A stretch of DNA of 64,000 bases from Mesostigma viride. Lineage: Eukaryota > Streptophyta > Mesostigmatophyceae > Mesostigmatales > Mesostigmataceae. The stretch lies in NCBI GenBank assembly GCA_009746045.1, contig RPFO01000253.1:1686888-1750887 (forward strand), given 5' to 3'. Below are positions 1 to 12,241 of the stretch, one piece after another. The notes below the pieces were generated by a model, which was given only the letters and a program-made list of their open reading frames with translations, was not told the DNA's origin and did no database searches. Position 1 is the first letter of the stretch, and each line of letters opens with the position of its first letter. A program made the translations under genes and the position numbers.

Positions 1-3000
1 GGATGCAGCGGAAGGTAGAGATGGAGGTGAGACGGTGGGGGTAGAGGGAATAGTAATTAACTAATAGGAGGATAGTGATTAATTAATTAATAGAGGGAAT
101 AGTGCTTTTCATCGCATTTACCTTGTCCTGCAAGCGTAGGATGCGAACCTGCCGCCCGGCTCTGGGTATTCGGGGATGACTGCGCGATCGACACAGAGGC
201 GGAGGTAATCAAGCATGCGTTGCATGGGTGTTGCGTGAGTTAACTGCTTAAAGATGTCGTTCTGGCCCGAGATATACCGGCACCACTGGATGTGTATTGG
301 TCGACTGGGTTGATGCATGGGGCCGGTGGAACAACAGGTGGGGACTTTTCCTGAAGAGGCTGTCCCCGAAACCCGCTGTTAGCCGCGAGCTAGCCGACGA
401 GCGTGTCCTACCTTCTGGAACCGTCAGGGGCAGGACGTTTTATTACGAGACTCTGCATGCCCGGTGTCGATAGGAACATGCACCTTTGAAGAATGCAGCG
501 AAGCTGCCATCCTGCATCAAACGCACCTGCACTCGCGAATCGACCCATCGGTTCGTGCTTCTGCCGGGCCTCCGCGACGCGGGTGTGATTCCAGACCTTG
601 CTCCCCGCCTTGATTCCACTGGCCAGGTGTACGTGTACTCGTCATCCATGCTGATGGAGATGTTTTTCAGCAGACGACGGGCCCCGATCACCTGCCGCTT
701 GTCATGCATGGAGGCCATGGTGACAAGGACTAGGCCCAGAGGGCCTGGCATGCAGTCGAATGGCCCTCTATCTCAATGACAGCACTGTTGCAGAGCTGCC
801 GAGCACCCCCATGCAAGAACGCCGAGCCTCGCAGTGTCTCGACGTATCAAGGAGACAACCAGTCTCGGTATGTTCATGATCGCCGTCTCATTCTGGCCGG
901 TGCCCGAGCGCTGATCCCTGGACTCCCTTGAGAACGATATGTATTGCGTTGTCGCTGCTGAGCCACATTTTGTGACACCGCAGCAGTAGCTGCCTGCCTC
1001 GTTGACGATGGCTGCCAGGTTCTTGCTGGCTCCGTCTGCAAACGAAGTCTGCTTGGGGGCGGGGGGGGGCGCCATGGCAGCCCGTTCAGCTCCCGCAGAG
1101 TTGCTGACGTGGCAGCAGAGGACGCTGCCATGCATGAGATGAAGACGGTCTTCATCTCGCCTTGCACGGAGGTGAGAGACTTCGTCAAGTCGTGCAGCAG
1201 AGCAGTAGCATCTTTCTGGGGCAGGTGCAGCAATGGCCGCCAGCGGCTCGCAGAGTTCGGCGCATGCAGCACGTAAAAAGGCATGCACATGCACAGTTTG
1301 GATATCGAGCCTAGGTCAAGAGATCCCGGCTATGCCATTCGGAAGCTTCTTCTGTCATAACCTTGCCGCCGGGTGCTGGGGTGGCGGATCTGGCCGCCAT
1401 CGATCGTTGAAACGGAGCTTGAGATTTAATTAATTAATTAAACTCGTGCTCCCGTTGGGGAGTCACGGAGCATGTCCCGATCGATGGATGTATGGATGTA
1501 TGGATGGGTGGGTACACGCAATATCCTACGGCCGGTCTAAGCTATCTATAAGCTATCTATAAAAACAGTCTAAAGTTCTATAGATCTATGGTGCCCGCGA
1601 CCGGCCCTACTAGGGGTCTCGCCTAGCTAGCATGCCATCCACGTTTGCAAACACGCTCCTTCCCCAGGCTGCAGGGGGGTTGTTGTCCTCTATGACCTGG
1701 GCCCACTTTGCCTAGTCCATCATCGATTTTCCAAATCACGGAGAGGCCTAGGCCCCTCATGTCCTCAGTACGTCTACTAGCTGTTCTTTGAAGGCGCGGG
1801 CCTTGCGGCGTCTAACCTGGCTGCCAGGGCTCGGCCCACGTGATCGAGGAGGTGCCGGCCCGGCTGGGCGGGGCGCAGCCCTGCAGAAGAGGGGCCACGT
1901 GAGGTGTCTACCTGTCACGGACGCAAGCTATGTCATCCGGGCGGTGCCCACTATGCACAAGACCGGTGACGTGCGCAAGGAATTAGTTTTCTACGCATTT
2001 TCGACAAAGGCTAGTGACCAGGGGGGGACACTAGCACTTGCCTGACTGCATAAGAGCGGACGAAAGTGTACGTGCACGCGCGCCGGGCCAGGCACAGCTG
2101 GGCGCGCAGCACTGACTTGAGCGGACGGCAGCACAAGTGCGCAGCGTCGAGAGGATCATTATTACGCGTGTTAGTGGACAGCTGGAGCTGAAGCTGGACT
2201 GCTGGACTTCAACAGCGCCGAGGCTATTGACAGGCCAGGTGTCTTTGTGGTGTAGAATAGCGGGTCAACGTTATGAGGACTGGACAGAAAATGGAAAAGG
2301 ACAATTTGCGGTGCGGAGCCAGATCGCTGGAATGAATGCGAAATCGCTGGCAGCCCTACAAAGGGATTTCTTCTAGAAAGGAACGATTAGACGCAATGTT
2401 TGCTGGGCCACTCACACGCAAGGTGTGAGCGTGCAGATTGTCTGAAGGATATTATGCTTCGACCTTGGTGGACGTGACTCAATTGCAATGCCGGACATTC
2501 CCAGGGACAGAAATGCCGGAGCCTCTAGGAGATGAGATCGGCAAGAGGGTAGCAATTTAGATTTGTCGGGATGCCTTCCTGCTTTTGTTGGCATGTGTGG
2601 TAGAAAGCCAGGACGGCAACTGGAATGCGGTTTCTATTTGCATGGTTCAGGCAGCAAGATAGTTTTGGCATTCCTGGCTGGACTGACAAGTGTGGCGTGT
2701 GTCATGCGTGTGGCATGACGAATGGTTTGGTTCATAGTCGAAGAGGACTCTCACGCAGCGTGTAGTCTCTTCGAGTCTCTCGTTAGTGGCCTTCGTGTTT
2801 CTCCCTTTCCTTGGGAGCAAGGCCGGTAGCATGTCATGGAGCGCTGCCTAACTGCGGGCTCGTGATCGAGCATGGAGTGCATCGATATTGAGACTATCAA
2901 CGTGTTGTAATTGTACTTTCTCAATAAATTCCGCATGCGCGGCTTCATCATCAGACTGTGCAAAGTGTGTGTTGTGAAAGCATTGTTCTATAGCAGGGGA

Positions 3001-3259
3001 GGCAAAAGCACCCTCTTGCACCATCATATTGTCGCAATTAGAGTAGTTGGAGCGTCTAGCTAACGCCCCAGCAAGGATATTCAAACGCGGCACGCGACGG
3101 TACACAAGGGGATCAAGAAGGTGGTCATCAGGCACGAGGGACAGTTCCTTGTCCTCGGCTGAGAGCCCTCTTTTCATTAATCATGGGACAGGTCCTCGCC
3201 CACCCCACAGGGCATGCAGTTAAGGCAGGCACGTCAGCTCAGCTCACTTGGGTTTTACC
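1..3259. other. Gene-poor host DNA
   Basis: I see no convincing gene here. Open frames are short, lack any family signature and overlap on both strands. The stretch holds TTAA-rich tracts (about 50-97) and one LINE tail (listed separately). Introns or untranslated parts of a gene beyond the left edge cannot be excluded. Confidence 0.5.
1421..1471 (-). repeat. LINE 3' tail, minus orientation
   Basis: A (TTAA)n tract is followed by a block containing CCCGTTGGGGAGTCACGGAG. The reverse complement of that block recurs at about 5247-5272, at the end of the plus-strand LINE there. I therefore read it as a LINE 3' end in opposite orientation. The body of this copy to the right was not recognisable. 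Confidence 0.5.
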
Positions 3260-3262
3260 AAA

Positions 3263-4615
3263 TTAAGCTGAGTGGCCAGCCGCCATGATGGTGGCGCCGG
3301 AGATTGTGGCACGCAGACGCGACATACCTGGTTGCCAGGTGTGAGCTAAGAGTGCCCTACTAGCATCAGGCGCCGCTGCTTGATCGATGGTGCTGGTGAT
3401 AAGTGGCATGCCGAGATACAAGTCCTCCTTGCGGACATGAGCACCGTATCCTACACGAAAAATTGACAGCAGCATGTTGGTGACCGCGCCGGCATCCAGC
3501 TTGTTGGCAAGGTGGCAGTGAGAGTCGGCAGTGAGAGTCCACGTCTCGCGGCCCCGTACGTAAGAACAGGGAGGACCAGGACTTCAACAGGTCCTGTTTC
3601 TCTATCTAATTGCCCAAGGGCTTGCGCCACAGGGCCCGGTATTGGCGTATAAAGCGTGCCAGGCGAGGGAGATACGGTGGTCCACATCGGCCTCGCAGCT
3701 GGGGAGTAAGCTACCGAGCAACTTGACGCGGTCCCGATACAGGACTACAGAGCCGTCAAGGAGAAAGAGGTCGGGCGGTGGCTGAGTGAGCCCAATCGCC
3801 AGAGCCTCAGACTTCTTGCTGACCTCAAGCCCCACCACACGGGCCGGTCGATTGCCAGGCAGTCAAGCCACCTCTGCACGTGCGGCAGCGCCCTAGCTCG
3901 AAGAGGGTGGTGTCGTCTGCATAGATGATGTGACTCCGCCAGCCAAATCTCCGTTTCCGCGCCCCGCCATGCCGGCCAGAAACGGTTGTTGACCTGCACC
4001 CCTGGTTGAATCCCTACTCACAATGCGAGCAAACCACTTGCGCGCCTGAATCATGACGTATTCGACTGCACAATAATGAACAGGTAGGGCGACAGCACGC
4101 AGCCCTGCCACACACCCTTCTGTAAAGGGCATGGTGGCGTGGTCCCATAGGAATTAGTGCGCACCGAAGTGATGGACCCTTCATACAGCCTGACAGGTTG
4201 CGCGGACTGACAGCAATAAGGGGGCGGGGGATCCGGAACTAGAGCTAGCTAGCGAGGATGTCCCACAGCACAGGCCAGAAAACCGAATCGAAGGCTTTGA
4301 TGAAGTCCACCAGCACAAGGTGCAGATCGAGGGGACTCACCAGGCTGAAGGCGTTGCAGTTCCTCCACCAGTCGGCGAGTAGCGAAGAGCGCCTGTACTG
4401 TGCTGCGGCCTGGACGGAAGCCGTGCTGAGTCTCGCTGAGGTGGCCGTCCAGGGCCGTGCGCAAGCGGTTCATGCAGGATGAGCGGCATGCATGAGAAGC
4501 TTAAGGGGGGCACTTTGGATCGATGCATACCCCTCTATAGTTGCCGGGGTCGGCGGGCGACCCCTTGTTCTTGTACAGCTTGAGAATACTTTTCGCTTGG
4601 GCGGCTCCCCCACCA
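3263..4615 (-). pseudogene. Decayed LINE reverse transcriptase fragment
   Basis: Read on the minus strand in several frames, the stretch carries non-LTR reverse transcriptase landmarks in order. These are a YKNKGSPADPGNYRGV block (about 4590-4530), TQHGFRPGRST (about 4440-4400), a DFIKAFDSVFWPVLW block containing the first catalytic Asp (about 4300-4250), a QGCVLSPYLF block (about 4110-4080), and IYADDTTLFEL with the catalytic YADD (about 3930-3895). These are the classic LINE RT motifs. They lie in different frames separated by stops, so the copy is dead. It abuts an oppositely oriented LINE piece at about 4.6 kb. Confidence 0.75.
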
Positions 4616-5276
4616 GTCCTGCTCACCTTCCCCTCCCGTGAGGACAAGCAGCGGTTCCTCTCTCGTCGCAAAAAAGCAAGCGGTTGCACGACCTCACCTG
4701 GACGCTGGACGACGACCTGACCCCCGCTCAGCAGCAGCAACGACGTGACCTGTGGCCTGAATACATCCGCCACAAGCAGGACCCCCAGAAGCCCAAGGTG
4801 CACTGGAGGGGCGGGGACCTGATGATCAACCACAAGATGTGGACGCCCCCAGCGGGCTAGAATAGCTTGTAGCCCTAGTAGCTTGACTTCTGGTAGTCAC
4901 TGCCGCCATGGCAGCTATGCTTAGAATGTTTGCCTAGTCGTGCCACCATACCTAGTCATGCACGTGCACCGCTAACGCACGGTACACAAACAGCCATAGC
5001 CTTAGCTTAGTCCTTGTACAGCCATGCGAAGTCCTGGCTTCGATCAGATCACTTGCCCACGCTCCTCAAGTGTTATGATATGCTCACATGGGTCTTATTG
5101 CACCCACAGACTGCCGGATCGTTAGCGTGTCCGGGTTTAGCTAGCGTGCCCGCATGCAGCTGTGGCATGCCTTTGGCATGAAGGAGACTGGGGGTCTCTG
5201 CCCTTTCTCCTGTTGTGCACACTCAGGGATTAATAAAAGCACTTCGGTGCTCCGTGACTCCCCAACGGGAGCACGT
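4616..5276 (+). mobile_element. LINE fragment: ORF1-like C-terminus plus 3' UTR
   Basis: Plus-strand codons ending at the TAG at 4858-4860 encode a stretch with LDDDLTPAQQQQRRDLWPEY and a following HWRGGDLMIN. This is the end domain of an L1-type ORF1 protein, and the same domain recurs at 6.84-7.05 kb and 20.05-20.30 kb. The following 400 bases are non-coding and end in a block containing CGTGACTCCCCAACGGG, shared in inverted form with the tail at 1.42-1.47 kb. The piece is 5'-truncated at its junction with the minus-strand RT relic. Confidence 0.6.
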
Positions 5277-5339
5277 GTTTTCTGATTTGGCACGCCGCAA
5301 ATAGTGAAAACCATTTGCGTTCAGTGCCGGTCCGCGGAA

Positions 5340-5460
5340 AACGCCATCTGCAACAAATGAATCCAGGCCGGAATCGAACTGGGGACCTCTCGCACCCACT
5401 TTTGCTGACTACAGGACGGACGTCTCCTGATCCTAATTAAGGCATCGCCAGCTGACACCT
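5340..5460 (-). repeat. tRNA-like / SINE-like sequence with B box
   Basis: The minus strand contains AGTTCGATTCC (5380-5370), matching the RNA polymerase III B box, preceded by a GGTCCCC run. A complete cloverleaf could not be drawn: the T stem has two mismatches and no convincing anticodon stem forms. A tRNA pseudogene or the head of a tRNA-derived SINE is more likely than a functional tRNA. Confidence 0.3.
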
Positions 5461-5956
5461 ACAGTTCAACCGCAAAAGTTCTCCTGTCCGGGGAGTGATG
5501 CAAGCCAGTCGGATTTGTACCAGATAAATCATTCGAGATCTGTGTGTGTAGGAGTACTACACACGTGTCCACTCGAGACTTGTTCAGTCTCGAAACGTGA
5601 AACGGGCTGAACACGGCTGGAACCTTCTTAGAAGGGGGCGTAGCCGGTACTATCAAGATCAGCCAAGCGTATAACGTGTTTAAATAATTATGGGCGGCCA
5701 TATTGATCATGCTGAAAAAAGCAGCAATGTCGCCATGTCGGCCGGCTTCAGGCGAGTGCCAGTATGCTTGTAGGTTAAAGAAAAGGTCATCTGGCGGTGG
5801 AGTTTCGTCAGTCGCCATGAAAACTGCTTCCGTGATTTCTCGGCCGTTTGTTAGCATCTTATAAATTTCTCGGTGATAATTACGGCGCTGTTTTGCTGCT
5901 TGTTTTCGTCAAGAATGGTATACAGTCACGAGATGAAGACGTTGCCGACATGTTAA

Positions 5957-6213
5957 AATTAAATTAAATTATAACATGCCTCCGTGGGGAGATCATGTAG
6001 CACATATTCCATGATGGATGGGGTGGAGGAAGTCGCGTGATCGAACTATCCTAACTCTAAGCTATCTAGAAAATCCTAACTACACTACTCATCAAAACGC
6101 CGCCTCCGCTTGGGGGGAGGGGGCTTGCCCACAGGGTCGGGCGTGTGCGCCTTGACAATCTTCTTCCACCGCGTCTTGTCCTGCATGGCAGTCCAAGTCG
6201 GGACAGAGAGTGG

Positions 6214-6276
<63 letters not shown>

Positions 6277-6490
6277 CAACATCACTCCGTTGGGAGTAAA
6301 TGTAGCACATATCCCTGAGAAGGGGCATATGGCTTTTAATACATTCTAGGCTACTTCATGCAAGGGTGGGAATGTAAGCTACCCTTGATCTAGGTGCACC
6401 AGGGAGTGGATGCGGTGCTCAAACTGGGCTGGGACCACTAGGTCATCCAGCAACATCTGGATGTAGGTCGTGACAGGTTTCCCTACCCTG
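5957..6490 (-). mobile_element. LINE ORF2 end and 3' UTR fragments
   Basis: Minus-strand codons ending at the stop near 6085 read VPTWTAMQDKTRWKKIVKA and then a basic KRRRRFDE end, typical of the last residues of LINE ORF2. Behind it lies a 3' UTR whose inverted copy is at 7500-7770. The interval 6275-6490 is a second 3' fragment whose inverted copies lie at 6715-6803 and 7320-7480. This is a nest of LINE 3' ends that arose by repeated insertion or local inversion. Confidence 0.6.
6214..6274. repeat. (ATT)n microsatellite
   Basis: About 20 uninterrupted ATT units sit between two LINE 3' fragments. The tract probably grew from a LINE tail. Its translation as poly-Asn or poly-Leu is not coding. 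Confidence 0.95.
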
Positions 6491-6513
6491 ACATGTTGGT
6501 GGCAAAATAATGC

Positions 6514-7495
6514 GTGTATCGAGCATGCGTAGCCACGATCAATATCACGTATACTATTTCGTCAATAGGCAGCGTCATTAGGCAGCGTAGGATAGCATTT
6601 GTAGGACACCTTGCTTGCACCAGCCAGGTCGACACCGCCCTTGGCCTGGCCGGCCCCCAGCGGCTTGGCCAGCCAGGGCGACACATTTTGACCTGGCCTG
6701 GCCCCGAGGGCATTCCCAAAAGGGTAGGGAAACCTGTCACGACCTACATCCAGATGTTGCTGGACGACCTAGTGGTCCCAGCCCAGTTTGAGCACCGCAT
6801 CCATTCTCGGCGGACAAGATTTCTTTTCTCAGACGCCGCAAGCGGCTCGAGAAGACTCTCTTCACCCTTGATGACGACCTGACCCTGGCGCAGCAACAAC
6901 GGCGACGGGAGCTATGGCCGACCTACCTCCAGCTCCGGCAGACCAAGGCGGGGCAGCCGGTGTACTGGAAGGGGGCGGCCATCTACGTCGGCCACAAGCC
7001 CTGGCAGGCGACCCCCGCGGCCCCAGCGACTCCAGACGCCCCAGCTTAGGGGAATACAGCAGTAGTAGTGTAGAATAGATAGACCGTGGCCATGTACATG
7101 TACGCCTCCTAGAGGCCCTATCCCAGCTAAGCCACGCGCTTTATTTAATCATGTACATGTGTGCCTATGATGAGCCACACTCCAGACGATGCCTAGCCTT
7201 ATTTAGTAATGTTGTGCCCATGCAGGGAGTCACTCTCTGCTGAGAAGCCATGCCATAGCTCTTGTATAGCCATGATGATCTTCCCCCACATGCCACGCTC
7301 CCCCTTAACTGGGCATAGCGCGATACATCATGAGGGTGCAGGTGCCTTGGTGCACCTAGAGCAAGTGTTGTTTACATTCCCACCCTTGCAGGAAGTAGCT
7401 TAGAATGTATTATAGGCTCATATGCCCCTTCTCAGGGCTATGTGCTACATATACTCCCAACGGAGTTATGTTCCTAATTAATTAATTAATTAATC
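6514..7495 (+). mobile_element. LINE fragment: ORF2-like and ORF1-like ends, 3' UTR
   Basis: The first part (about 6560-6805) encodes an IRQRRIAFVGHLAC stretch, the conserved block near the end of algal LINE ORF2, also present at 19.46 kb. It is followed by the ORF1-type end domain LDDDL-TLAQQQRRRELWPTYLQ-(K)GAAIYVGHKPW, with frame changes, closing at the TAG at 7047-7049. The 3' UTR begins GGGAATACAGCAGTAGTAG, matches the one at 20.05 kb, and runs to a TTAA tail at about 7472-7495. The apparent order, ORF2-type block before ORF1-type end, is odd and may reflect a composite of two insertions. Confidence 0.6.
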
Positions 7496-7499
7496 CATT

Positions 7500-7770
7500 C
7501 TCTCTCCCGTCTTTGGACTGCCATGCAGGACAAGACGCGGTGGAAGAAGATTGTCAAGGCGCACACGCCCGATCGACCCTGTGGGCAAGCCCCCTCCCCC
7601 CAAGCGGAGGAGGCGTTTTGATGAGTAGTGTAGTTAGGATTTAGCTAGATAGCTTAGAGTTAGGATAGTTCGATCACGCGGCTTCCTCCACCCCATCCAT
7701 CATGGAATATGTGCTACATGACCTCCCCACGGAGGCATGTTATAATTTAATTTTATTTTATTTTATTTCG
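7500..7770 (+). mobile_element. LINE ORF2 end and 3' UTR, inverted copy of 5957-6213
   Basis: This block is the near-identical reverse complement of about 5957-6213. It includes the ORF2-end codons around CAGGACAAGACGCGGTGG and ends in a TTTTA-rich tail. A small insertion after the CACACGCCCGA codons breaks the frame relative to the other copy. Confidence 0.6.
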
Positions 7771-8271
7771 TCACTCGTCACTAGTGTGTTGGGGTGGCAT
7801 GCTTAGTTGGAGCTAACTTCGCGCTAGGAACGTGAACGTTTGATCATTAACATGCATAAGCCTACCATAAATAAATAACAGTTGTCCAAATTCGTTGTCC
7901 AGACTCATGTTGTCCAGACTCACTGGCAGCATCCAGCGACCTGCAAAAGGGGGCCTACAAAAATAAAAAAGCCTACCCTTTATCAATGAGACAACACTTG
8001 ACATGTATGTACTACTTTTATACATCGTTGGCAACCTACAAGGCTCCGTGCTGGATCTTGGTTACATGCACCTGTTGCACCCGTATCTAGCTACATTGTT
8101 GTCTCTTTGACATGAATAGGTACCGCGACTTCCTAGGACGGCAATAATGAATTTAAGACGGTCTTCTACCCCAGGTGGCAGGAGCACCATCACTTATGGG
8201 GTTCACATACGCAGGCGGTAGCCTGCTGCGCTCAAACACAGGAACCAGTCGGAGAAACCATCCGGCAAGCT
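7771..8271. other. Intergenic, nothing recognised
   Basis: This is the 3' flank of the PP2C gene. No open frame or repeat of note was found. The 3' UTR and polyadenylation site of the phosphatase must lie here, but no clear signal was identified. Confidence 0.5.
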
Positions 8272-11200
8272 TTACTCTTCCGGGGCCTTCGCAGTAGCGG
8301 CTGCGGTCGACGCTCCAGGCAAATCGGACAAGTACGCCACGACCACAGTGATGTCATCCATCTTGCCTCCAATGAAGAAATAGCCCGCCTCCATCGCGGC
8401 GACGGCAAAGGGGGACCTGGCACGGTTATCAGCGGCGCGCTTGCGAGCGAACGCCGCAATTGTATTTGCCGCCACCTGTCCGGTTAAACATATGATGCAA
8501 GCGCAGGTGCGCAACCCAGACAAGCGCACAGTGTCAGAAATAGAAGAGAATATCTGGGCGCCTATGACACCTTATAGATCTAGCTAGAAATGCACTGCAG
8601 GCGCCACGAGTGTGCTATGGGAGGAGCAAGGAAAATCGTGTGGCCCTGCAACAATGCTTTCGTCCGGCCACAGAGAAAAGCAGATGGTCCGATAGCAACT
8701 CCTCAAATCTTAGGTCCACACGAATACAGCTCCAGCTCCAAGAACCCTCTCACGACCATGGAGGCCTCGTGCAATGGTGGCGGCTCCAGCTTCCTCACCA
8801 AACGGGGCTCACTCAGTTCCTGTGGGTTCCTTATTTTTCAAGTGTCTCAAATCCATAAATGCATCCTTGACCCTCCTGCTATGGCTTCGCAAGGCAGCCC
8901 CTATTCAAAGGGGATGGTTCACCCCGATTCAAACGGGTTAATTTTCGTTCTTGTAGTGCGGCCGCGTCTTCTGGTTCATGCGGCTCGCTCATTATTGATC
9001 ATTTTATAAACCCCTGTATTGGTTCCCAAGTGCATCCATGCATCCATGCACCCACACACCCATGAGCCCACCTGTGGCGGCTCGTTCTGGTTGACCACGT
9101 CCTCGACGATGTCGGCAATCTCGTAGTCAAACACGTTGTCAAAGAGGCCGTCAGTGCCCACCACGATGACGTCGCCTGCCTGCACCGTCAGCGTGTACTC
9201 CTGTGAACGCACAGTAGTCATGGAAAGAGACATGCGGTGGGGAGACAACAACAGACAGCAATAGATTGAGGGATCAAAGCTGAGCTACTCACAATGTGCC
9301 AATTATTATTGCGGGTACCTTGGCCACCGCGCAATTGAGAATGGGACCATGAGCAAGGGATCCTAATCACATGAGTGATTTTTTCAATATGGGGGGGGAG
9401 GGGTTGCTTAGGCTACCACATTAATCGGCAACACTGTGTCCCCACTGGCCTATGTTGTCCCACGCACGGCCAGAAGGGGCACGTGAGTTCCGACCGCTAA
9501 CGCCATGGGCAACTCAACCACCTTTGCCATTTGCCTACAACTGGCAATGGAGTTGGCTTCACTCAGAGGATCGAATCCTGCATAAGCATACACAAGCATA
9601 CCTGCATGTCACATGTGGAACATGCGACATGCAACCAAAATGTGTGATGGAAAACATGGCATCACAGGACCACACACATGTCTACACACGTGTCAAACTG
9701 CATATACAACATGTGAACAAGTGCGGTGTGCTCAAGCGCAACAAGTAGCATGTACAACGGCAAAGCATACGTTATAGGTAGCGTGTCCCACACGACAACC
9801 AAGGGGGTGGTCTCCACCAAAACGCGCGACACGAACCTTGCCCTAACTGCCGGCAAAACCATGCAGCGGGTCATACAGCAACATGCCAGGCGCTGCACGT
9901 GCCATGGGGTTGCCGCCAGTGTTTCTAGGCAGGGTGTTGCTAGGCAGGGTGTTCTAGGCAGGGTGTTTCTAGGCAGGGTGGAGAGACACTGGTTGCAGCG
10001 TATTTATTATTAGGAATACGCGGCATACTCACGTTCATGTACAACATAGCCGCATACGTGCCATAGTTACACTCATGTACAACATAAGTGGACCAGCCGT
10101 GCCTTGGTCAACGTGGTCCACGTGCAAACACTCTCGGCGGGCTCACCTGTGCAGCCACGGGGTCGTCCCCCTCATGCGAGCCGATCTGGTAGGGAAAGTT
10201 GAAGCTATGGGTCTGCGCGGGACAGCTGAAGACCACGCTGCCGCCACGCAGGAGCAAAAACCCGCTGTCTCCGAGGTTGGCAGCGCGCACCACCTGGCCA
10301 GGGGGGGGGGGAGGGGAGCCGTGCGTGGGTGGGGGTGAGTGCGGGGGAGGAGGGTCCTGGATACGGGTGACTCTTCTTGCGGGTAGGAGGCAATCAGCGA
10401 GCGATCGCAAAGGGACGCCATTGTCCCTCCGTACATCCTGCTACCACACATCACGTTTCATCAGAGCACAATTTTCCCAGATAACTGGCGAGGCTGTCGA
10501 GATAAGCACGTGGAGGACGAAAGGGTTGAGGGGTGGGAGGCACATAGACGCATGCCCTGTGTGTGCTCCCCTCACCCTAGCGCACAGCAACCGACTACCA
10601 CCGTGTAACAAGCACTCCTAAATGCCCATCACCCATGATATGCAGCCACCCACCCACCCATGCTAAGCCGCCCACGAAAACATGGCAACTATCCACAATT
10701 AAGGGGACATAAAAGGTCAGCCACCCACCACAACTCAGCAACGGTCCACCCACCTGCGTCCCATTGGGCTGCGCGCCCACCACCCTATATGCGGCCAGCC
10801 ACCCATCCACGAGTGAGCAAGAAACAGACAGGATGCAGGCAATCACCCACCTGCGTCCCATTGGGCTGTGCCCCAACCACAAGCACGCACGCCGTGGTCG
10901 ACCCGATCTTGCGCGTGCGGCGGTGGGCGAGGCGGATGGCCATCTTGGGGTCGCGCGTCTCCCCCATGAGCGCAAACTGGACGTGGGCCATCAGCTCCCG
11001 CGCGTACAGGCCAGGGTTGATGCCTGGCGGGGGGGGGGGGGGGGGCGGAAGGGATGGCAGCGGGGTATGTTAGGCCATACGGTGCGATGATGGCAGCGGA
11101 GATAGGAAGGGGAGGAGGGGGGGGGCGGAAGGGATGGCAGCGGGGTATGTTAGGCCATATGGTGCGATGATGGCCGCGGGGATAGGAAGGGGAGGAGGGG

Positions 11201-12241
11201 GGGGGCGGAAGGGATGGCAGCGGGGTATGTTAGGCCATACGGTGAGATGAGGAGACGATGGCAAGTGGGATGGGACGGGCGGGAGAGGGTGGGAGGGGAA
11301 GGCGAGCGGATGGCAGAAAAGAATACTTTTTTACATGAGGTGAGAATATGGTAGGGGGGTTGGGAAGAGGGGGAAGGGGATGGGGGAGAGGGCAGGGGGT
11401 AGAATAGTTGGGATGGGAGGCAGCCCAGGTGGGAGGGGAGGCGAGGGGATGGCAGAAGAGATGCGGAAGGAGGTACAGCAGATAGGGAGGCACGGGGGTC
11501 GCACTGGCAACCAAATGGAATGGGGTAGACGGGAGGGTGAGGCAAGGGGGAACGAACAAATGAACAGGTGGGATCAAAAGTCCGGGGCGTGGGGGACAAG
11601 GGGGGGGGAGGGGGGGGGGGCGGGAGGACCTTGGAAGACAGACGCTTGCCTCTGGAGGGGCCCGCCAAGTGGTTGGCCCCCACAATCCCCACCACCTTAG
11701 CCCAGCCGCGCACCCCGGCCCCCTCACACAGAAAATGCCACGTCAGATAGCCAATCAAGTCCCTACCCAGCCACACACCCACACACCCCTACGGCTTTAG
11801 CAAAAAGCCACCCAGAAACGCACCGACTTCGGCCCAACCCCCGACCCCATCCGCGACACCGAACGCGTCGTTGTCCGGCGTGATGAAGAAGGCGTCCTCC
11901 CCGCCCCGGTGCGCCTTCTCTGGGTGAGGGATCATGGCCGCCGACGCACGCACGTCCAGTGTGAGCAGGGGTTTCTTCTCCCTGGGCGCCTCCACCGCCC
12001 CTGCTGCTGCTGCCGCCCCAGTTGCCGCGGCTGGTACTGCCTCCGCAACCGCCGGGGTCACGGGTGTGCCGGACAGTAGCTGTTCAGCCGCGCTTGATGC
12101 TGGCTCCGTCACCGCGAGAAGCATGGAGGAGGCGCCCACCAATACGAGGGGCTTCCCCTGGGCCTCGGGGGGGGTGGCGGGCGCCGCCGAGGGGGCTGGC
12201 GTGGCGGGTGATGCGGCCGATGCGCTGCGGGACGCCGTCAT
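8272..12241 (-). CDS. PPTC7-like protein phosphatase 2C, five exons
   Basis: This is a metal-dependent Ser/Thr phosphatase of the PP2C/PPM fold, closest to the PTC7/PPTC7 group, which acts in mitochondria or chloroplasts. Exons by GT-AG junctions: 12241-11824, 11023-10851, 10293-10147, 9200-9072 and 8475-8272. They total 1071 nt, giving 356 residues with phase kept throughout. Visible motifs in order: GGEDAFFI and FGVADGVGGW (first metal-binding Asp residues), INPGLYARELM, RKIGSTTACVL, ANLGDSGFLLL, GDVIVVGTDGLFDN, SPFAVAA and GGKMDDITVVVAYL (metal-binding Asp pair). The first 75 or so residues are Ala/Pro/Ser-rich and could be an organelle transit peptide. Start is the ATG at 12241. All catalytic Asp residues are present, so the gene looks functional. 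Introns 1 and 2 carry minisatellite and duplication tracts. No partner gene is evident nearby. Confidence 0.88.
9920..9985. repeat. Short tandem repeat in PP2C intron 3
   Basis: Four units of about 15-17 bp built on TCTAGGCAGGGTGTT follow one another with small length differences. The tract lies between exons 3 and 4 of the phosphatase gene. Confidence 0.8.
10748..10868. repeat. Duplicated exon 2 splice-donor border in PP2C
   Basis: The block CACCTGCGTCCCATTGGGCT occurs at about 10752-10771 and again at 10849-10868. The right copy is the 3' end of PP2C exon 2 with its donor (CAG/GTGGGT on the minus strand). The left copy therefore provides a second, intronic donor of identical sequence about 97 bp downstream in the transcript. 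Confidence 0.75.
11040..11265. repeat. 80-bp minisatellite in PP2C intron 1
   Basis: Three units of about 80 bp share GGGATGGCAGCGGGGTATGT and GGAGGAGGGGGGGGCGG blocks. Flanking sequence is strongly purine-rich up to about 11620. The tract is intronic and its translations are not coding. Confidence 0.85.

Noticed and set aside
5340-5460. A functional tRNA gene.
   Set aside because: Only the B box is good. T stem pairs and anticodon stem fail, so it is listed as a tRNA-like repeat.
5459-5857. A 132-residue minus-strand frame with a plausible N-terminal part (MATDETPPPDDLFFN).
   Set aside because: No family match, no neighbouring exon found, and it lies among LINE and tRNA-like repeats. It could be a first exon but support is too thin.
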